Assembly: GCA_019649035.1 (NCBI GenBank)
Contig: BMAT01008630.1
Span: 374,206 to 423,492 of the forward strand
Source of the DNA: Elysia marginata
Taxonomy: Eukaryota > Mollusca > Gastropoda > Plakobranchidae
DNA length: 49,287 nucleotides
Direction: 5' to 3'
The number at the start of each line of letters is the position of its first letter. Within the stretch, counting starts at the first letter, position 1. A program made the translations under genes and the position numbers. Under the pieces are notes generated by a model. That model made no database searches, had not been told where the DNA came from, and was given only the letters and a program-made list of their open reading frames with translations. Positions 26,901 through 40,643 of the stretch are shown in pieces.

Positions 26901-29900
26901 GTTAGTCGATGCTTACCCTTAGATCACTGACTGTAGCATGTTAGTCGATGCTTACCCTTAGATCCAAGTCTGTATCATGATTATTAGTCAATGCTTACCC
27001 TTAGATCACTGTCTGTAGCAGTAACTGTGAAGATGTTAGTCCCTGGTGTAGTACCGGGCTGAATCGTGCTCTGGTACGGTGTGTTGATGAACACAGGAGC
27101 GAACTGGTTGCGCAGCACGTTGATGTTGACTATAGCAGACGGTGAAGCAATCAGTGGGGCTGGGACACCCAAGTCTTGGGCCTGGACTGTCAGCTGTGGA
27201 TACCAGAAGATGGCAATGGAGGTATGGTTAGGGGAGATAATAATGAGACGTCATTTTATAAGAAAAAGTTTAGTTTGGCATCTAAAATGTTCAAGACGTA
27301 TCGCTGACTTTTTCTTCCTCCAATGAGTTCCTGGGTAGTGTGTGGCAAATCAAACATTTATATACAGATATTTTTATTTTCAGTACAATCAAAATATATA
27401 AAAAGGGTGTATAATTAATAGATTATTATTTTCAATCTTGTTATCCGCTTATCGAGATACTGCTTACCAAAGTCACGTTTTCTAGGGCAAGTATTTTTCA
27501 TGGATATCAATATATTAAGATTACAATAAGGTAAACATTCGTTAAAATTCCATGATGTGTTCTCTCTTTTTTTATTCATTTAGTACAATAATCAGCATTT
27601 TTATGTTTCTTGAGGTTTAATCATTTTTCATATGAAAACCCCTTTCCCGAAAATTGAAAAAAAAAGTCATAAGCAAATGCATGATTATAAGGAAATTAAC
27701 TGCCTTTATTTTTAAACTTATTTTAAGGTACCAAATTTTGGTTCTGTATGTTATGTTTCTGGTCCATTTTCTTTGTTATATCCAACACAAAGTTCTATGA
27801 TTAATTTTTTGAGTTTATTAAATCTTTTCATATATCAATTTTTTGTATTCTATCTTATCGTGTCATTTCGTATCTTATCTAATCTAAATTTCCCGCATCC
27901 CATCTTAACTTTTCATATCATAACTTACCTCATTTTTTTTCGTATCCCATATTATATCATTTTTCATTTCCCACCTTATCTAATCATTTCGTGTCATATC
28001 TCCTATTGACGTGTGCTTACCGTGTAGAGGGTGTTGGTGTCGGTGTAGAGACTGACAGACCTCACGGAGATATCGCCAGTGACGCTGTTCACCAGGAAAT
28101 ACTCCAGGGCTAGCTGTGTGCTCACCCCGCGGTAGTTGACAACGTTGTTGGGAGCCTGGACACGTCACACACACACACACATAGAGAGAGAGATAAAAAT
28201 GCCATGAGCGGAAGCTAAGTAAGTCTTTGGCTTTAAGTACATTTTTGTTGCTTCTGTTCTAAATGTGCTATTGTACTTTTTGAGATCCCACCTCATCATT
28301 GCTTTTTACTTAAATATTTCTTATTGTACTCTATTTGAGACAATAGATAGGTTATACTTTTTTCTTTACTTAAATGTTAGTGCTATTGTTCTTCCTAAGT
28401 TTAAAACAAAAGTTTGTGGATTTTCTGCACGTCTTTTGACTTCGCTTTCATTAAGCTTTGATTTGGTTTGCTAATGTTGTTAACAAGTTGTTCCATTTGC
28501 TGTTACTGCTGAAGTCGTCGTTATTGTTTTGTTGGCGTTTTTTTCCGTTCTGCACTGCCATTAAAAAATAACCATAAAATCTATTAAACTACAAAGAAGC
28601 AATAGACATTCAAAGCTATCTAAGTGTCAGTCTCATCTAAGGATAGATGTGCGGTTTTTATTTTAGCTAAAACCATAGTAATCGTAATATGACGTTTAAA
28701 AAATTAAGGTCCGTGAACATGTCTTATTCCGTATAGATTTTGAGATTACTTTAATTTATTTTAGTCTGATCTGCCTGCCCCTGGAAATTACGCCCAGCAA
28801 GGTTGCTTTTTGTCTTTAAAGTAAATCTAGATCTAAAACAGCGACATAAAAGAAAAAAGATAATATAAAATAAAATTTGAAGCAAAAAAGGTGGTTTGAA
28901 TGTAACTTCATCCATAGGTAGTTTTTTAAGCGATATTGTGAGGCCCTTTTCAGCCAGAGATAGCAAGTTATTAGGGTCAACTCTCTTAGAGAATGTAAAA
29001 TCATAGCCATTCAGAAACATGAAAACTTACAATGAGATCGGCGTCTGTAGCGCGAACAGTGACAAACGTCTCTCCGAGAGGTCTCGTCTCCAAGATGGTT
29101 ACGTTGTAAACATTCTGGACAAATTCTGGAGGGTTGAGGTTCCTGTTCACTGTGATGGTCACAGTGGAGAGATCAGAAAGGGCGGGCACGCCGCTGTCTA
29201 GCGCTTGAACCAGGATCTAGGGGAAAGATGTCAGGATGATGAACTATCGTAATGACCACCAAAGCAAAGAGGTTTGGGTATTCCCTATCTCTCTCAGCTT
29301 ATCCTTTGTTTTACAACTGCTCTATCTTTTTTTATAATCTGTTGAAATTAATAACATGGAAAAATGTTCGGACAAGTTTGGACCACAGTCTAGGTGTGTA
29401 TTTCATGTAACACAGATATAATTTAGAAAGCATAGAGAATGGCTTGTGATGTCGTAAGTTTTTTTAAGGTGCATTATCCGTTGATATTTGAAAATTTTCT
29501 TTCCAGATTTTGCTATATTATTTTCATCTTGCATTTTTAAGAACAATTTGACAACTTTACAACCGTTTTAATACGACTGTTCGAAGCAAGTTCGATAACG
29601 CACCAGCAAAAGTTATATAAAATTTGCGAGGCATCTAACTAAACTTTGGCTTGATCAAACTACTCAATGATATTATGTGATTTTTTCAAAGTCTATGACT
29701 TGGTCTTGCAACTTTGAGTACCGTTAAAAGGGAGTAGAGTATATTAGAAATGTCCCCTTTGTGCTTTCCTTGCCAGAGAGTTGATAACTAACTCTCTCTC
29801 ATATTATGTCAGAACGTGATTCTGTATATAAGTTTATCACACTTGCTTACCTGGTAGGTTGTAGCAGTGTCTGTAACCAGACTCCTCGCGACGGTGATAT

Positions 29901-32421
29901 CGCCATTGTTTGGATCGATGTTGAAGAAGGTCGGAGCTGTGTCCAGACCGACGATAGAGTAGGTGACTGGGTCGACGTTGTTGTTCTATGTAGGAGGAGG
30001 ATGCATGGTAAAGGTTTTAAGAGAGGTGCGCGTCCCATATGATGATATAAGCATCAGCTTTTGTTCGATGTATATAGTATGAAGTTCTATTTTGGACTTC
30101 TCTTTTACTTATTTCTGAACTTATTATTCAAGAGGTTTGTGTCTCTCCTGGTATCATTTGCTTATCTTTTACCTTTCGATTTCTATTTGTTTTATTTATC
30201 CATCTCTCTAATTATCTGTTTGTCTAAATGTCTGGTCACACATCTATGTATCTATTCATCTAGTCTAAATGTCCGGTCACACATCTATGTATCTACATGT
30301 ATTCATCTATTCATTAATCATCCATTGATATGTCTATTTACATGTCTGTTTGTGTACCCATCTTATTACCTATTCAGAGACAGTAAAGATTGAAAAACTG
30401 AAGGTATGAACACATATACCCATCTATCTATACATCCATCTATCAATTTATTCACTTTTTCATCCCTTTATCCTTCACGCCCAATCATCTCCCTGTTCCC
30501 TCATGGACTAGGTACCTGGTTATCAGCGTCCACGGCTGTGACCCTGAAGATACTGTCGCCGGCGGACACCGACTGGGATATGGTGCGTCCGTATGGCTCG
30601 TTGATGAACACTGGCGGGTTCTGGTTCCTGCCCACGTTGATGAGGACTGTAGCCGGGATGATGGACACCAGCTCAGGGGTTCCCCTGTCTCTCGCCTCGA
30701 TAGTCAACTGCGGAGAGACAATAAATATTGAAAGACTTAAGGTATAAAGTTAGCAGTGCATTCGAAGTAAGCAAAATGACCGAGAGATACTTATCTTTTG
30801 GCAGAATTCGAACGATCTGTGTATAGCAGGTTTAGTATCCACCGCCTTGTCAATCAAAGAAACATAATGTCACCTCTACGCTTATTGAATAAGAAGTTTC
30901 ATGGCAAACGTCTCGGCTTAGCCTCTCTAAATGACTTACTAACTTAAACGACGAGATTCAATCGCACCAAAGGCAATAATATAATCTGAAGGCACACCGG
31001 GACTTATTCATAGACAACAACCACAAACATCAAACTGTATGGAGAGACAGCAGTAGCAGTTGTGGTATATAACAGAATATCAAAATTGTAGCGGCTAGTG
31101 TGCAATTTGTAAGTTAAAGCAAATAATACACTTTTTTTTTCTTTTTTTTCTGATTGTTTTGGGTTTTTTGCAGGGGAAAGTTACAATAAAATAGGATAAA
31201 TCATTCGTATACAGTGAACAAAGTCGTTAATCTTTTAGTAAAGATTGAGGAAAAGGTAGCAGACAATGTAGAATTTATGGAGACGTTGAAGGCAGTTCGA
31301 TTTTACAGAAATCAAGAAGTGCGTGAAATCAGCTGGAGCATAAATCAAACGGAGATTAAATCAACAAATGCCATAACTGAACAAGGATAGCTAGATATTA
31401 ATAGGAGAATATGTTCAATAAGCATAAATAAATCAGTTGATTGGAACTTAGTTACAATGTAAGGTAGGAGGGCACCCACCTGGTAAGTGCCGGCTCTGTT
31501 TAAGTCTGTTGTCAGGGAAGTTCTCACGCTGACCTCACCTGTCACCTCGTTCACTTGGAAGAAATTGAGGGCACGGGCATTCCCGATCAGCCTGTAATAG
31601 ACTGTGTTGTGCGGGGCCTGGAAATAGTGTATGTTTTACAAGAATTTCTAATGTTGCCGTGTAAAATTTTATTTATGTCATTTTAAACACGTGAAATATT
31701 TCTAGATGAGAAATACAAAAGAAAAGCTAAATAAAGTTTATGACCTCAATGTTTTTATCGATTCGAAGAGAGTGAACACAATTTTTTTATTCTTTTTTTT
31801 TCGAAACTGCTTAATTTTCAGGCACTTCAGAGTTTTTTTAATTCCATGTAAAGCATTGTTTGTAGTGTACCTCAAATAGCATTTAATGAACCTAAAAAAA
31901 ACTACTATTTGGTCTCTTTGTAAAATAAACTATTCCATTTGTTATAGCTAAAAAAATAAACCAATTGCAGTCGCAAAAGGAAAAGCCTGGCGTATAGTTT
32001 TATAGAACGCAAATTCGACATTTAGTGAGAACGTACATTTCTGTCGCCATCTGTGGCAGTGACTGCTACGATGGATACACCGAAGGCCTGAGTCTCAAGG
32101 ATGTTGGCAGCGTAGTTGTTCTGTACAAACACTGGTGCCTGGAAGTTGCGTAGGATGTTGATCTTAACTACAACAGTAGCGCTTCTCGCCGGCTCACCGT
32201 TGTCACTGGCAACCACTCGCAACTACATACGTCCCGAGAGGAGGGATGGGAGGGGTAGAAATAGATATTGGTGAAAATATGATATTATGAGATACCCCTT
32301 ACGCAATGTTTGAGAAACAAATGCGGCGGTGGGGTGGAATAATAATAATGTGAAGATAGATAGATAGATAGATAAATAAATAGATAGATGGATAGGTAGA
32401 TAGATAAATAGATAGATAAAT

Positions 32422-32459
<38 letters not shown>

Positions 32460-33095
32460 ATGAGTGAGAGAGACAGTAACGAAATGAGGGGTTTCAGATT
32501 GAAAAGAAGAAAAATATACTAACAGAAGAAAGCGTTTCATTTATATATTTGAACTACTTTTTTTCATCGTAAATTTTAATCATATTTTAAATTGAAAAAC
32601 TGTTTCGAGAGAATATTAGAACAAGAATCTTACGAGTGTTACCTACATTATAAAAGTTAACGTTCTCCTGAGTGAGATCGGCTGTTGTTGTAATCACACC
32701 GGTGATGGCGTTCAGACTGAAGAAACTGGTGGCTGAGTCGTCGCCGATAGCGTCGTATCTGATCTGGTTAAATTGAGGCTGAAACGCCAAAGAGAAATAT
32801 AGTACAAAATCTTTGAAAATAAGGCAGGAATGTGTGATAGGTCGTACATGCTTATAAAAAAACTATTATGTCTTTTTTTCTAATGTAATTATGAAACTAA
32901 ATAAATGATTACTCTAATTAGAAAAAATAATGATAAAGAAAATTAAATTGTTGAGAGTTAGCTACACTTAATGGAGAAAAAGGTCCTCAATTTTCTTTAA
33001 AATGCACATTTAATGTTTTGTGAGCCTGTAAAATATTCTTTCAACGCTACTAGCATTTATAAGTATAGGAACAATGAACAACATTTATCTCTCTT

Positions 33096-33156
<61 letters not shown>

Positions 33157-34287
33157 CTCTCTGGCTCTCTCTCTCTATCTATCTCTATCTATCTATCTAT
33201 CTCTAACTCCATCTCTCTCTTTCTATCTATCTCTATCTATCTATCTCTATCTATCTATCTCTAACTCTATCTCTCTCTTTGGTTGCTTTTTTTTTTCATT
33301 AAAAAAACGCATTCCGGTGTGAAAGCTTACATTAGTATCAGCATCGCTAGCCCGGACTGTGATGACAGTTGTCCCGACTGTGACCAGCTCAGACACCGTC
33401 TCCTCATAGGACGTGTTGAAGAATATTGGCCGGAACTCGTTCCTGATCACGTTGATGGTCACTCGAGCGTCGCTGGCTGATGTCCGAGTAGTGGGCAGTC
33501 CGCGGTCAGTGGCTCGCACAGTCACCTTGGGACAGGGTGTGAGGCAAGCTCGGTGGTTAGTGCGTTTTGTTGTAGAGAGAATATGACATATATCCTAAAA
33601 TATCTTCCTTACGGTGATGCCAAACCACCAGCCATAGATGAGGTAAAGCATTGAAGCAAACAGTGATAGGAGGGACAGATTCCACTCGGCTATTTTATCC
33701 CTAAGTGGCAAAAGCCAAAATCGGTACCAGGTTCCAATGCGATATAATAATTATAAAAATATATTTGTTCTCGAGTAATCATCTTCTCCAAAAAGCATAA
33801 GAAGCGGTTCATGGATGTTATTTAACAAAGAGATAGTGAGTTTAAATGGTGCATACGCATTAAATATGACCCCCAGTGAGTGCAGTGACGCGAATGGATA
33901 ATGACTAATATTAAGATTTCTATTAGGTAATGAATTTTATTCTGAGTCGTTTGGACTTCCTATGTCTCGCCATTCTCTCTATTTTCCTTTACGCTGTTAT
34001 GCTACTCATAGCTTTGCTTACCACGAATGTATCGATAGATGCCTCTGTCAGTGATCTCACAAGGTAGAGTTGTCCTGAACTATCGATGTTGAAGTACAAC
34101 AGGGACAACGCTTCCCCAGTGATAGAGTAGTCGATCTGATTGTGTGGTGCCTACAACACAAGGCAACACAAGGACAGGGGCAGAGAAAACACAAATTTTG
34201 TTGAGAAATATTACTTTTCAGGTTTCAAACTTATAGTTCTAAGCAAAAGTTTCTATTATTACTACAACTGTTTTTCATTATTATTAC

Positions 34288-34363
<76 letters not shown>

Positions 34364-37300
34364 CATCGTAATAGTAGTAGTAGCAGCAGTAATGGTAGTA
34401 TTAGTATTATATTACTATTACTATTTATTTCATTATAATCGTTCCATGTATTATTGTTATTATTGTGTTTAATAATCGTTTTCTTTTTCCTTCTTTGCTT
34501 TTCTTATCGGGTGGCATCTTGCCTCAGTGCTTTCTAATCAAAACACTTCGATCTCATGTGCAGCCTACTGGATATTACCTTGGCAAATTCTCTAAATCTT
34601 AAGATGATAATAAGCTATTTATTTCGGTAAACCATGGAACTTTACCGTTGCTACTAACTGATCTGCTTATAGTTTTGGTGTCTTATGAGTTAAAAAGGTT
34701 TAGTAATTTTTAGTTGCTAATTTTAGCACAAACCATGATCTAAATTTAAGTGAATTTTATCCTTTAAGTGAATTTTGTGCTTTAAAATTAGGCCATTGTT
34801 CTGTTACTGCATTGTTCCATAGTAACGTAAATTGGATATAGCCCAGTGAGAGTTCTTAGTTTACCGTGACGTCAGCATCCCTGGCCTCCACTGTCGTGAT
34901 GATCTGGTTCAGTGGGTAGTTCTCCTCCAGGGATCGCTCCTGGATAGGGTTCACGAACGTCGGGTCGTTCAGATTCCTCAATACAGTGATCACAGCGGTG
35001 GCAGTGGCGGTAGCTCCCCCGCCATCAGTCGCTACCACACGGATCTAGAGAATCGAACAGGGAGCATAGGGAAATCTTAAAAGTTAAACAAGTTACAAAG
35101 TCGGGAGTTGTTAAATGTTGTACTTTGGAAAATTTCAAAACTTTTGATTTTTGAGCTCTTTGGAGTGCTTTGAAATTTGTAAAAATGTGATTTGGCTGCA
35201 GGTGAACTGTTTACTGAAGGCAAACGGGTAGTGACATTCTAACGAGTGAAGATAAAATTTCATAAACAAAATGGATCGGCATGATTTATTTATGTAATTA
35301 TTTTCTCTTAAATTGATACGATCAATGGTAACAAGAAATACAACATTTCACAATATAAAAAAAAACTTGAGTAGCTTGGAACCCTGGCCAACGAAGACGA
35401 CTGATTGGCTACAGACAAAAGTTTGAAGAGAAGGAGTTTACCTACAATGACTGGAAAGAGTTTTGTAGCAAGCCAAAGTTATTAAAACCGTATTAATTTG
35501 TAACCAAATAATTTCAGACATGACAGGTTTAACTCGATTATTTTCGTCGAGATTTCTATTGATATTGGAAGAAAAAGAAGAATAGTATGCCGGTGAAAGG
35601 GAGACTATTGTTCTCCGCCTTACCGTGTATTCGAGGTCGTCATCTTGAGTCAGAGACCTTGCAATGACCACCAGGGGCGAGAACGGATTGTTCAACTTGA
35701 AATAGGTCGGTGCGTTCCCGTCGCCGGTTATAGAGTAGCTCAACTGGTTGTATGGTGGCTGCACATTGAGAAACATAGCAGGTATTTGTACTAAATCACA
35801 ACTAGGATTTCGGAAAATGATGGCTTGTTAATTATAAATAGCATTTTATTGTTAAGATGGCGCACGGGTCCGGAAGTGTGGAGTAAATCTTTTTTTTTTT
35901 TTTGTGCAATGGATCAATGTCACTCTATTCATTTACAGTCAAATTGATCTATTGCACAGAAGAGATCTGTTCTACATTTTCCAGGGCGTCCGCCATCTTG
36001 ATAACAAAGCGCTATCTTACTTAATATGCACTCAACCCCATCAATATATGATTTTTTATATCTTCTTTAAAGCTGCCCTTCCCCCAAACACCACCCCTGT
36101 TTTTTTGCCAAGGTCTCTCTTCAAACTTGGCCATCAAGTCTAATTCTCGTTACAAATTGTTTGCACACCTCTCATACTCTCTGTCAGTCTGTGTTTCTCT
36201 GCTCCCCACCCCTCATTCTTTCGTTCATCTTGTCTCTGAGTATATGCCTTTAGCTATGCAGCTATTTATTTATTTCTCCCCATGCCTCTGGCCTCCTCCC
36301 ACTCTTCTACTCTCACCATCTCGTTTCTTCTTTTCAAATAATGTCTCCCATCTCAACAATCCCCCCTCCTTTCAATCTCTCTTTCTCTTTATGTCTCTCT
36401 TTCTCCCTCACTGGACAGATTGCAACAAACCAACTTCGACTGACCGTGGTATCGGCGTCCTGAGCAGGGATCTCTATAACACTGGCGTCCACTGCCAGAG
36501 TGTGGGCGATGGTCGCCTCAAAAAGTTGCACGCCAAAGGTCGGGCTGAACTCATTCCTCAACACGTTCACTATCAGGAAGGCTGTCCCAGCCAGAGCTGG
36601 CGTACCGAAATCGGTGGCAGCCACGGTAACCTGGTAGCGGAGAGATTGATGAATTGTTGGCTCAGGTGGTTGGCCGATTGATTGGTAGAATGCTTGACTG
36701 GTTATTGCGATGGTTTGTTGATTCGTAGATTGATTAATCAATAGATTGTTGACAGATAAATTGATTATTTAATGTGTTGATCAGTTTATCAATTGATTTA
36801 GTGATTGATCAATTGAATATATGGATTTTTAGACTCATGGACCAATTGAATGAATGATAGAATGTTTGTGAGAATGATAGATTGACTGATTGGTTGGTTG
36901 ATATGTTGGTTGGTTTGTGGATGGATTTGTTGGGTGGTTGGTTGATAACTTTATGAAATCTTTTAATAGAATTTGTGAAAAATCAATGCAGTGTGGTAAC
37001 TTTTACACAAATGCTCGTAACTACCTATTGTGTTCAGTTATTGTTTAACAAACAATCTGGAGTTACTCACGTTGTATCTGGTGGCCCTGGCATCATCAGA
37101 CGAGAAGGATCGACCCAGAAAAATCTGGCCTGAGTTGGGGTCGACCAGGAACAGATCACGCCCCGAGGCCGGGTTCACGCTTACGATACTGAATGAGATG
37201 CGACTGTTGAGGGTGTTCTGTAGAGAGCATGTGAACATTGTATAAGTTGATTGTAGGATTCATTGCCTGAGCTACGTATTGGTTGTTCCCTATGATGATT

Positions 37301-40300
37301 GATCACCACGCTAGTTTGAAACGGTTTGAATATGGATCAAATGGTGTATTTATCTTAGGTAAAGTCTCATTACATACAAACTGTTCTTAGTGGAAAGAAC
37401 TATGAAGATTGTAATCAAGGTAAAGTCACCGGTGAAATTTTTCGCCCCTTGCGCCTTTCCTGTCAACTATTTCAAATGACCCGCGTTGTCAGTATCTTTA
37501 TAGCTTCTTTTTAAGTAGTCAAGTGGGAATAAGATGTGCACTCAGATGATACTCTTTATTCCGATTTCAATCGATGTAAAATGCTGTTTTTATTTTTTGG
37601 ATGTTAACATACAGGTATATTCATAGTTTAGTATTGGGATGCGGCGCCTGCTAGGTAGGTGTCAGTTTTAATTAAATCGTGAAAGCATTATAATCGAAAC
37701 TAATCACAGATTTTTTCTTTAATCGTAGTAATTAGTTTAGATTTTATGACCTCAACCGCCAACATTTCAAGAAAACGTGAATTGATTTCCAGAATTTATG
37801 ATCAGCTTTAAAAAAAACAAATACCCTAACATCCCTCCCTCCCCCCAGTGTCCCCACCCCCTGGTCCTTACCGCAGGGTCACCATCTGTAGCGGAAGCAG
37901 TTGTGAGCAACGTTCCAATCTGGGTTGTTTCTTGTCTCGTGATTTCTCGATCAGCTAGCGAGATTTGAGGAGTGTTGTCGTTACGATCCTGGGGGATGAA
38001 GAATATAGAGTAAAACATAAATTCATATTCAATAATCTCTTCTTTCTCTCTCTCTCCCTCTATCTCTCTGGCTTTCTCTCTCTCACTCTCTCTCTCTTTC
38101 TCTCCTCCTCTCTCTCTATACTAATCTCTATTTTTCTCTCTCTCTCCACCACTCTCTTTAAATTTCTATCAAATCTAAAAAAAAAATACAAGTAAATTTT
38201 TGTTGCCTTTCTGGGTTTTTGAGTTCGTTTTACTTAGTTTGATACTATCTAAACAAATATCATGCGCAAACCAAGAACTCACCAAAACATTCACTGTGAT
38301 GGCAGCCGAAGCAGACTGGATGAAAGATCCCAGGCCGTCCTGTGTGGTGGCGAAGAAGTTGTACACAGTCTTCGTCTCGTAGTCGAGGTTAGATGTCGTG
38401 AAGATGCGACCGTCTTGCTGGATGGTGAACAGGTTCGAATCATCTCCAACCAGAGTGTACACAATCTGTGGCACCGAGTCGGCATCTGTCGCCTGCACCG
38501 CAAGACAGATTCGTTGATTGGTTGGTTTATTGTTTGGTTAGTTGGTGGATTGGTTAAGTGATTAAATGAGGATGATTTTCTGAGGATTAAAAGTCTCGAT
38601 AAGTGTTTGATTGGCACATTATCTTATAAGTCAGCAGTTGATTGGTTGAATGAACACTTTTTGATTGAGATGGTGATTGGTAGATTGATAAGTTGAACTA
38701 TAGACAGAACGGTGTGATTGGTTGTCTGGTTGGTGAATGACATACTGATTGAGGGATTGAGTGAGTCAGTGATTCGTATATTGATGGATTCAGAACTTTA
38801 TCTATGGATTGAATGAACAGTTGGTTGACTGATTTGTTCATAATAACCAATCTTTAAAAAGTGAGCATTAATGAAATCCGGCGGATTTTATTCTTGTGAG
38901 AAAAATACCATTGTGAATTTAAGTTCCCCAAACAACTCAGGTGAATTAATTTATTATTTAAAAACTTAAGTTGAATCCTCAAGTAGGCATTGTTATGTGC
39001 TAGTAAAACCCGAAATTAGTTAAAGGAATGGGTTTACCTAAAAACAGAGCACTTTTTTTCAATTTAGAAACTGCCTCAGATAAACCAACATCTGTTTAAA
39101 CCCGAATTATAATAAAGTCCCGGGTAGTTCTGTTTAAACGGGTGTTTATTGATCTCAACTTACGGCAACTTGTGCAACCAGCTCGTTGGGCTGGTTCTCG
39201 GGCACAGTGGCAACGTAGCTGGCCTGCGTGAATAAGGGCACGTTATCCTGCACGTCAGTGACCCGGATAGTGACCGTGGAGGTGGCGCTGCGGGTCAGGA
39301 TGGCCGTGTCACGGGCGATAATCGGGATCTCATACAGTGATGTGTCCTCGAAGTCGAGCGCCGCGATCGTTGAAATGATACCAGACTGTAGGTTCACTGT
39401 GAACCTGAGAGGAGAGCGGGGGACGTAGAAGGTGAAATGGGTGTGTTAGGGTGGGTGTATATTCGCGGGTTCTTACTTAAATGATTTGTCGTTCAAACTC
39501 TAAGGGTAATATTATATAAGATATATATAGGGGTAACAGAGCAAAATTTTTGGCTATGTTTTTTTTTCTTTTCAATGTTAAAATATATCTGTCTTTTAGG
39601 CTTTGATGAGCTTTTATTTTTTGTTGGTCTTAATGTATTGTGCCTACAGACTAAAGCCCAGCAGTTTGAGCGAAATGAAATACAATATAATATTATTTTA
39701 AAGTAATCCATGTTGTGTCAATAATATTTATCTTCTCGAAATTATTTTTCAGACTGCTTATGCGCCATGCTATGTTGCAGTTTTTTGTTCGGTAACTGAA
39801 TGTTGGTGTTTTCTGTTATCGTTGTTGTCATTATTGTCTTTAATCTGAGAAAGGGTAAATTGCAATGCACAATGTAATGTCTTCGTATATTTTTGCGTAA
39901 AATGTTTTATCCTATTTTCTTTTAAATTCAACTAACGATTATTTTAGCTTTTCTTCATTGTTTAGTTTTTAATCGACACAACAATAAAAAAAACTTAGAG
40001 AATGTTGATATCAAGGATATAATCACCGTTTAATTCATGCTTCATTTAATTTGAATATAAATTTAACTTTTGTCCTTTTGTTTGTGTCTTGTTTTGTCAT
40101 ATGTTTTTCAGGAAAGGGTCCATTGGTTTCACAGCATTTGGTTAAAAACTAAATCGCAATTAGTAAAAAGTTAGTGATATTTGAATACGATGTTACTATT
40201 TAAATAAATATGACAAAATGAGCACTTTATGACATGTAAACCGATATAATAGTCTCAGTCATGTCGATTTTGACAAAAAATACCTGTCCCCGAAAAAATA

Positions 40301-40603
40301 ACGAGGTTTTAAAAAAGACAAGTAAACCACAACCAAAAGCTTTGTTATTGAATATAATTTGATGGCATGTTAAATTCGGCTACATTATAGGAAAAGTATT
40401 CATTTTTTGCCTTTATCCGATTCTGCACGTATTTTGAACACCACACAAAGATAATAATGAAAAATTCGTTATTTAATGTAGTCATGTATCGAGTTTATCT
40501 CCTTGCATGCGTATTATATTCAAATTAATGGTTAGTGCTACGTGGCAGTAATGACAATAATAACAACAAAAAGAAGAATAATAATAACTGCAATAATAAA
40601 TAC

Positions 40604-40643
<40 letters not shown>

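Noticed and set aside
26165-26998. CRISPR-like array
   Set aside because: Units are contiguous and include exon sequence; there are no unique spacers, and the context is a eukaryotic intron.
26165-26998. Extra tiny exons encoded by the repeat units
   Set aside because: Units have donor words but no acceptor before each copy, and read-through meets TAA quickly.
32643-32646. Alternative donor for exon 17 (GTAG|GTAACA)
   Set aside because: It adds four bases and breaks the phase 0 pattern kept by every neighbouring exon.
36127-36681. 184-codon plus-strand open frame
   Set aside because: It is antisense to exon 12 and runs over pyrimidine-rich intron. Composition and lack of motifs point to chance.
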